In this document: in pieces, positions 4,861 to 8,968 of the stretch
How the letters are laid out: each line of letters opens with the position of its first letter
Position numbering within the stretch: position 1 is the first letter of the stretch
Assembly (NCBI GenBank): GCA_007121485.1
Contig: SKKM01000047.1
Span: forward strand, 1-8,968
Direction of reading: 5' to 3'
Source: Wenzhouxiangella sp.
Lineage (GTDB): Bacteria; Pseudomonadota; Gammaproteobacteria; Xanthomonadales; Wenzhouxiangellaceae
DNA: 8,968 nucleotides
Position numbers and translations under genes: made by a program
The notes under the pieces: generated by a model
The model's database searches: none
Told to the model about the DNA's origin: nothing
What the model saw: only the letters and a program-made list of their open reading frames with translations

Positions 4861-7320
4861 ATGAGCTTTCCGATCGACCCGCTGCTGCCGCAGCTGGTCC
4901 AGACCTTCGACGAACACACGACGGTCCTGCTGAGCGCCCCGCCCGGCGCCGGCAAGACCACGCGCGTACCGCCCGCGCTGCTGGCCTGCGAATGGCTGGG
5001 TGAGGGCAAGATTCTGATGCTGGAACCGCGCCGGCTGGCGGCGCGCTCGGCGGCACGCTACATGGCGCGCGAACGGACCGAACCCGTGGGCCACAGCGTC
5101 GGCTACCGCACGCGACTGGACACCAGGATTTCCGCGGCCACGCGCATCGAGGTCGTCACCGAGGGCATTCTCGCCCGCATGATCCAGTCCGACCCGGGAC
5201 TCGAGGGCATCGGCTGCCTCATCTTCGACGAATTCCACGAGCGCTCGCTGCAGGCCGACCTCGGCCTGGCCCTGGCGCGCGAGGTGCAGCAGGCGTTCCG
5301 TCCGGATCTGCGCATTTTGGTGATGTCGGCCACTCTGGCCGTGGAAGCCCTGCGCGACAGGCTGGACCAGCCGCCGCTGCTCGAAGCCCACGGCCGCAGC
5401 TTTCCGGTCGAGGTGAGCTACCTCCCGCCGCAGCGCGAGCGCAACCTGCTGGATCACGTGGCCGCGACCTTGATGCAGGCGCTTAACGAGGAGCGCGGTT
5501 CGATCCTGGTGTTCCTGCCCGGCGCCGGCGAAATCCGCCGGGTGGCGAATGCGCTGCAGGCCCGTGTGCCGGAACGCGTCCGGCTTTGTCCGCTGTACGG
5601 CCAGATGCGCCCGGAAGACCAGGACGCCGCCATCGCACCCGCGCCTGCAGGCGAACGCAAGATCGTGCTGGCCACGGCCATCGCCGAGTCCAGCCTGACC
5701 ATCGAGGGCATTCGCGTGGTCATCGATGCCGGCCTGCAGCGCCGGGCCAGCTTCGACCCCAACTCCGGCATGAGCCGGTTGGTGACCGAGCGCGTATCAA
5801 GAGCCTCGGCCGAGCAGCGCGCCGGGCGCGCCGGTCGGCTGGAAGAAGGCGTTTGCTACCGACTGTGGAGCGAAGGCGAACAGGCCCGGCTGCGAGCGCA
5901 CACGCCGCCGGAAATCGAGCAGGCCGACCTGGCCCCGCTGGTGCTGGAACTGGCCGGCTGGGGTGCCCTCGCCCCCGATGAACTCACCTGGCTGGACCCG
6001 CCACCGGCGGCGCACTGGGCCCAAGCCGCCGAGCTGCTGCGCCAACTCGAGGCCCTCGATACGCAGGGCCGCATCACCGCCCACGGCCGCGCCATGCTCG
6101 AGCCCGGCCTGCATCCGCGCCTGGCGCATCTGTTGCTGCGCGGACGCGAGCGCGGTCACGGCCGCCTGTCTGCCGAACTCGCCGCCGTGCTGAGCGACCG
6201 CGATCTGCTGCCGCCCGGTTCGGGCAGTGATCTCAATGAGCGGCTGGATGCGCTGCGCCGTGGTCATCCCCGAGTGTCCCGGGCGCGCCTGCAGCCCCTG
6301 CGCCAGCTGGCCGACAATCTAAGCCGCCAAGGGCGATCCCGCGGCGAAGACAGCGGCGGGCGCATCGGCGCGCTCCTGGCCCTGGCCTTTCCGGACCGCA
6401 TCGCCCAGGCGCGCGGCGGACGCGGGCGCTACCGCCTGAGCAACGGCCGCGGCGCCTTCCTGCCCGAGGACGATCCGTTGGCCGGTGAAGCCTGGCTGGT
6501 CGCCGCCGAGCTCGACGGCCGGGCGCGCGAATCACGCATCTTCCTCGCCGCTGCCATCACCCAGACCGAGCTCGAATCGGTGCTGCCGGCGCGCATCGAG
6601 GACGTCGAGACCGCCGAATGGGACGAAGCCCGCGGGCGCGTCGTGGCCTTGCGCCAGCGCAGGCTCGGCGCCCTGGTCCTGACCGAGACCGAGCTGGCCG
6701 ACCCGCCGGCCGCGGTGCTCGAAGCCGGGCTGCTTGCAGCCGTGCGCGCCCGGGGACTGGACGCCCTGGCGTGGACCCCGGCCGCCCGGCAGTGGCGCTC
6801 ACGCGTGCAGTGTCTGCACCGACTGTTCCCCGACGACTGGCCGAACCTCGACGATGCGGCGCTGCTGGATTCGCTGGAGGACTGGCTGGGGCCGTTTCTG
6901 CACGGCGCGCGCAGCTGGAAAGACGTCGAGCGCGTCGATCTGCTGGGCGCGCTCAAGAGCCGGCTCGATCCCGCGCGCTGGGCCGACTTGGACCGCCTGG
7001 CGCCGGCCAGGCTGAGCATCCCGACCGGCCGGCAAGTCGAGCTGGACTACCAGGCCGAAGGCGGACCGGTGCTGGCGACCAAGCTGCAGAGTGTGTTCGG
7101 CTGGAAGACCACTCCGCGCATCGCCGACGGTAGGCTGCCCGTGGTGCTGCACCTGCTCTCCCCGGCGGGCCGCCCGCTGGCCGTGACCGCCGATCTGGAA
7201 AGCTTCTGGCGCAACGCCTACCCGGAAGTACGCAAGGATATGCGCGGCCGCTATCCCAAGCACCCGTGGCCGGAGGACCCGCTGAATGCGACCCCCAGCG
7301 ACCGGGTGAAGCGGCGCTGA
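4861..7320 (+). CDS. hrpB: ATP-dependent DExH helicase HrpB
   Basis: The 819-residue protein matches HrpB in length (E. coli about 810-825) and carries all superfamily-2 RHA/DEAH-type motifs: Walker A A-P-P-G-A-G-K-T (26-33), E-P-R-R (55-58), T-E-G (100-102), DExH box D-E-F-H-E-R-S (123-129), S-A-T-L (156-159), F-L-P-G (218-221), A-T-A-I-A-E-S-S-L-T-I (271-281) and Q-R-A-G-R-A-G-R (319-326). Helicase-associated domains follow, then the HrpB-specific C-terminal region ending in R-G-R-Y-P-K-H-P-W-P-E-D-P, a family hallmark that separates it from the larger HrpA. HrpB is a probable cytoplasmic RNA helicase; in Xanthomonas-type bacteria it has been linked to RNA metabolism affecting motility and biofilm. 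No key residue is missing and the frame is intact. It lies 39 bp after the thioredoxin-fold gene and converges with the YceI gene, the stops 4 bp apart. Confidence 0.96.
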   Translation: MSFPIDPLLPQLVQTFDEHTTVLLSAPPGAGKTTRVPPALLACEWLGEGKILMLEPRRLAARSAARYMARERTEPVGHSVGYRTRLDTRISAATRIEVVTEGILARMIQSDPGLEGIGCLIFDEFHERSLQADLGLALAREVQQAFRPDLRILVMSATLAVEALRDRLDQPPLLEAHGRSFPVEVSYLPPQRERNLLDHVAATLMQALNEERGSILVFLPGAGEIRRVANALQARVPERVRLCPLYGQMRPEDQDAAIAPAPAGERKIVLATAIAESSLTIEGIRVVIDAGLQRRASFDPNSGMSRLVTERVSRASAEQRAGRAGRLEEGVCYRLWSEGEQARLRAHTPPEIEQADLAPLVLELAGWGALAPDELTWLDPPPAAHWAQAAELLRQLEALDTQGRITAHGRAMLEPGLHPRLAHLLLRGRERGHGRLSAELAAVLSDRDLLPPGSGSDLNERLDALRRGHPRVSRARLQPLRQLADNLSRQGRSRGEDSGGRIGALLALAFPDRIAQARGGRGRYRLSNGRGAFLPEDDPLAGEAWLVAAELDGRARESRIFLAAAITQTELESVLPARIEDVETAEWDEARGRVVALRQRRLGALVLTETELADPPAAVLEAGLLAAVRARGLDALAWTPAARQWRSRVQCLHRLFPDDWPNLDDAALLDSLEDWLGPFLHGARSWKDVERVDLLGALKSRLDPARWADLDRLAPARLSIPTGRQVELDYQAEGGPVLATKLQSVFGWKTTPRIADGRLPVVLHLLSPAGRPLAVTADLESFWRNAYPEVRKDMRGRYPKHPWPEDPLNATPSDRVKRR

Positions 7321-7324
7321 ACCG

Positions 7325-7915
7325 CTACTGGGCGATGGCCTCGAACTCCAGGATCAGCTGCACGTCATCGCCGACCAGGTCGCCCTCCAGCGCATAGGTC
7401 ATGCCCCACTCGCTGCGCTGGATGACGGTGCGCATGGACATGCCGACGGTGTACTGCTCGTGGCCGAACGGATACTCGGCACGGCGGTTGATGGTCACGT
7501 CGAGTGCGACCGGGTGGGTCTGGCCGCGCAGGCTCAAGTCACCGCGCAGCACGCCGCTGTCGTCATCGGTCGGCTCCCACTCGGTGGCGGTAAAGCGGAT
7601 TTCCGGATGACGGCGAGCGTTGAGAAAGTCGCCGCTGCGCACGTGGCGGTCGCGGCGGTCGTGATTGGTGAACACGCTGTCGGCCTGGATCACCACCTCG
7701 CCACTGTGCAGGTCGTTGGCGTCCTCGTCCCAGACAAACTCGCCGCTGGCCTCCAGGAACATGCCGAGCTGGTACTTGAAGCCGATATGGCCGACCAGGA
7801 AACCGACCGAGAAGTGTTCTTCATCGATCTTGAACTCGCGCGGCTCGGCCAGCACCTGGCTGGCAGCCATCAAAAGACTCAAGGCGAGAAGGCCAACAAG
7901 ATGCTTGAATTTCAT
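7325..7915 (-). CDS. YceI family periplasmic lipid-binding protein
   Basis: A 196-residue protein with a classical signal peptide: M-K-F-K-H, then a hydrophobic stretch rich in L and A, and a likely cleavage after Q-V-L-A (residue 23), giving a mature protein starting E-P-R-E-F. The YceI domain follows: H-F-S-V-G-F near the start, R-D-R-H-V-R-S-G-D-F-L-N-A-R-R-H-P-E-I-R-F in the middle, G-D-L-S-L-R-G-Q-T-H-P-V-A-L, and R-S-E-W-G-M-T-Y near the end. YceI proteins are lipocalin-like beta barrels; structures have shown bound polyprenyl or other amphiphilic lipids. I chose ATG 7915 because GAGGA (7922-7926) is six bases upstream; a TTG at 7921 would sit against that site. It follows the CDP-alcohol phosphatidyltransferase gene by 9 bp, so it should share its transcript, suggesting that the lipid handled here is linked to that enzyme. 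Ligand unknown. Confidence 0.94.
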   Translation of the reverse strand: MKFKHLVGLLALSLLMAASQVLAEPREFKIDEEHFSVGFLVGHIGFKYQLGMFLEASGEFVWDEDANDLHSGEVVIQADSVFTNHDRRDRHVRSGDFLNARRHPEIRFTATEWEPTDDDSGVLRGDLSLRGQTHPVALDVTINRRAEYPFGHEQYTVGMSMRTVIQRSEWGMTYALEGDLVGDDVQLILEFEAIAQ

Positions 7916-7921
7916 CGTCAA

Positions 7922-7926
7922 TCCTC
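7922..7926 (-). promoter_or_regulatory. Ribosome binding site of the YceI gene, overlapping the upstream stop codon
   Basis: GAGGA on the minus strand lies six bases before ATG 7915 and shares two bases with the TGA stop (7925-7927) of the upstream gene. It decides the YceI start in favour of ATG 7915 over TTG 7921, and it ties translation of the two genes closely together. Confidence 0.75.
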
Positions 7927-8689
7927 AAGAGTTTGAATGGGTTCGTTCGGCATGCCGCTTCAGCCAGGCCACGTCGACCCAGAACGACCAGGCCAGCAGC
8001 GCCAGCGCCGAGGCCAGGATCGGCGTCGCCAGCGCCGGCCCGACGACCGGCGTCAGGCAGATCAGCAGTGCGGCGACCTGCCAGACGCAGACCAGCTTGC
8101 GCCGGAAGCTCGGCGGCAGCGGCGCGGACAGCCAGGGCCAAGCTGAAGCCGCGCCGACGAAGACGTAGCGCATGACACCGATGGCCAGCACCCAGGCGCC
8201 GGCTTTCCCTGCCGCCATCAGGCCCAGGCACAGGACGAGGATGAGCGCTGCATCGACTTCCATGTCGAAGCGCGCGCCGAAATCACTGCTCTCGTTCAGT
8301 CGCCGCGCCAGCCAGCCATCGACGCCATCCAGGATCAGCGCCGCCAAGGCTAGACCCGCCAGCCACCAGCCAAGTTCCCGGTACAGCGCCGGCTCAAACA
8401 GCGCGCCGGCGAGCAGGGCGACCAGCCCGCTGCGCGCCAGGGTCACCTGGCTGGCCCGACCGAACGGCGCGGCATGGCGACGGCGCTGGTAGGCCAGCAC
8501 GGCGCTGGTCAGTGCGTAAAGCGCCAGGCCCGCGACCACCGCCGCCCAGCCGGCGCCAAGCCACAGCAGCAGCCCGGCGCCGCCCAGGGGCAGCATGGCC
8601 GACCATAGCCAGGCCGTCAGCGCATGGCCTTGCTGCGCCTGCGCTGATAAGGGATCCGGTCGGGTCTGTTCCATCATGCCGATCACCAT
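7925..8689 (-). CDS. CDP-alcohol phosphatidyltransferase family membrane protein
   Basis: The 254-residue protein carries the complete catalytic motif of the family: D121-G-V-D124-G125-W-L-A128-R129, eight residues, G138-A-R-F-D142-M-E-V-D146. All four acidic metal/CDP ligands are present. About six hydrophobic segments surround it (roughly 28-45, 47-66, 84-98, 106-120, 148-170, then two to three after 195), as expected for an inner-membrane enzyme moving a phosphatidyl or similar group from a CDP-linked donor to an alcohol. It lacks obvious similarity to phosphatidylglycerophosphate or phosphatidylserine synthase beyond the motif, so the acceptor is unknown. It shares an operon with the YceI gene (9-bp gap) and is divergent from a dehydrogenase gene. 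Start choice is uncertain: ATG 8689 gives the longest form, while ATG 8677 has GGTGA five bases upstream and may be the real start. Confidence 0.9.
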   Translation of the reverse strand: MVIGMMEQTRPDPLSAQAQQGHALTAWLWSAMLPLGGAGLLLWLGAGWAAVVAGLALYALTSAVLAYQRRRHAAPFGRASQVTLARSGLVALLAGALFEPALYRELGWWLAGLALAALILDGVDGWLARRLNESSDFGARFDMEVDAALILVLCLGLMAAGKAGAWVLAIGVMRYVFVGAASAWPWLSAPLPPSFRRKLVCVWQVAALLICLTPVVGPALATPILASALALLAWSFWVDVAWLKRHAERTHSNS

Positions 8690-8777
8690 GCCAGCAGCGC
8701 GCTTAAGGGGGCGTCAACAGCCATCGGCCTGCGGCACGATCACCCTCGCGTCTCCCCAATCAGGCGATCATGCAGCC
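8690..8777. promoter_or_regulatory. Divergent intergenic region with repeated CGATCA
   Basis: This 88-bp gap should hold promoters for both the CDP-alcohol phosphatidyltransferase (minus) and the dehydrogenase (plus). On the minus strand TTGACG (8712-8717) is a good -35 candidate but has no clear -10 at the right distance. CGATCA occurs at 8737-8742 and 8765-8770 here, and CGATCACC both at 8737-8744 and just inside the transferase gene at 8680-8687. A shared regulator site is possible; the evidence is weak. Confidence 0.3.
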
Positions 8778-8968
8778 ATGAATGCAAGCCAGGCTCAAAC
8801 CATCCAGGCCCGCGCCTTCTGGGTCGAAGCCCCTGATCGCGGCGCGCTGCGCGAAGAACCGCTGGCGCCGCCGCAGCCGGGGGAGGTGCTGGTGCGCACG
8901 CACTACAGCGGCATCAGCCGCGGCACCGAGTCGCTGGTCTTCGGCGGCCGGGTGCCGCCCAGCCAGCA
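8778..8968 (+). CDS. Medium-chain dehydrogenase (zinc-binding/BchC-like), N-terminal fragment cut by window edge
   Basis: From ATG 8778 an open frame of 63 codons runs to the right edge. After a short N-terminal stretch it shows P-G-E-V-L-V-R-T-H-Y-S-G-I-S-R-G-T-E-S-L-V-F at about 35-56, where the strand, the S-G-I-S-R-G-T-E turn and the L-V-F that follows are typical of the medium-chain dehydrogenase GroES-like domain in the BchC-like/zinc-binding subgroup. The usual catalytic cysteine position of classical alcohol dehydrogenases is replaced by the S-R-G-T-E motif. The nucleotide-binding domain lies outside the window, so cofactor and substrate cannot be judged. It is divergent from the CDP-alcohol phosphatidyltransferase operon and may belong to the same pathway. 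The start is supported by the family alignment; an ATG at 8770 runs into a stop at once. No strong Shine-Dalgarno sequence is visible. Confidence 0.82.
   Translation, partial: MNASQAQTIQARAFWVEAPDRGALREEPLAPPQPGEVLVRTHYSGISRGTESLVFGGRVPPSQ

Noticed and set aside
4063..5457. A 464-codon minus-strand open frame opposite the thioredoxin-fold gene and the start of hrpB
   Set aside because: No family motif and low-complexity composition; it overlaps two genes with clear motifs and crosses their promoter region.
1..8968. CRISPR array, tRNA or rRNA gene, insertion sequence, prophage or toxin-antitoxin locus
   Set aside because: No regularly spaced repeats, cloverleaf-like or rRNA-like sequence, transposase, integrase or paired small toxin/antitoxin genes were seen on reading both strands.

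Overview
This is a GC-rich, densely coded stretch of bacterial chromosome. The gene set (HrpB helicase, pirin, FMN azoreductase, YceI, MscS), the short spacers and the lack of mobile DNA suggest a free-living gammaproteobacterium, perhaps of the Xanthomonadales/Chromatiales/Wenzhouxiangella type. That placement is inferred from gene content and style only. I see no rRNA, tRNA, CRISPR array, insertion sequence or phage gene, and no gene-free stretch longer than about 180 bases.

Bases 1-2374 form a divergent regulator/target module. On the minus strand an FMN-dependent NADH azoreductase-type flavoprotein is followed two bases later by a pirin (cupin dioxygenase-like) gene that runs off the left edge. 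On the plus strand a LysR-type regulator is transcribed away from them. The 100-bp shared region holds a near-ideal LysR box (6-bp arms, T-N11-A) overlapping a candidate azoreductase promoter. The likely theme is quinone/electrophile or aromatic-compound stress.

Bases 2417-4083 hold a DUF432-like protein of unknown function whose stop overlaps the start of an MscS-type mechanosensitive channel (ATGA), so the two are probably translationally coupled. A perfect 7-bp palindrome ends on the base before the DUF432-like start and contains its candidate -10 box. Bases 4084-4260 carry two small hairpins, a palindrome framed by an 8-bp direct repeat, and a probable promoter.

Bases 4261-7320 contain a cytoplasmic thioredoxin-fold protein with a CNHC active site, then the DExH helicase HrpB, full length with all motifs intact. 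HrpB runs tail-to-tail into the next pair with only 4 bp between stop codons.

Bases 7325-8968: on the minus strand, a membrane CDP-alcohol phosphatidyltransferase and a secreted YceI (lipid-binding beta-barrel) protein form a two-gene operon. Divergent from it begins a medium-chain (BchC/zinc-type) dehydrogenase that is cut by the right edge. This is the most plausible place for an uncharacterised pathway, probably in lipid modification, but the deciding genes lie outside the window. Overall I see mostly recognisable families in ordinary arrangement. The DUF432-like/MscS pair and the CDP-alcohol transferase/YceI/dehydrogenase group are the parts with real unknowns.
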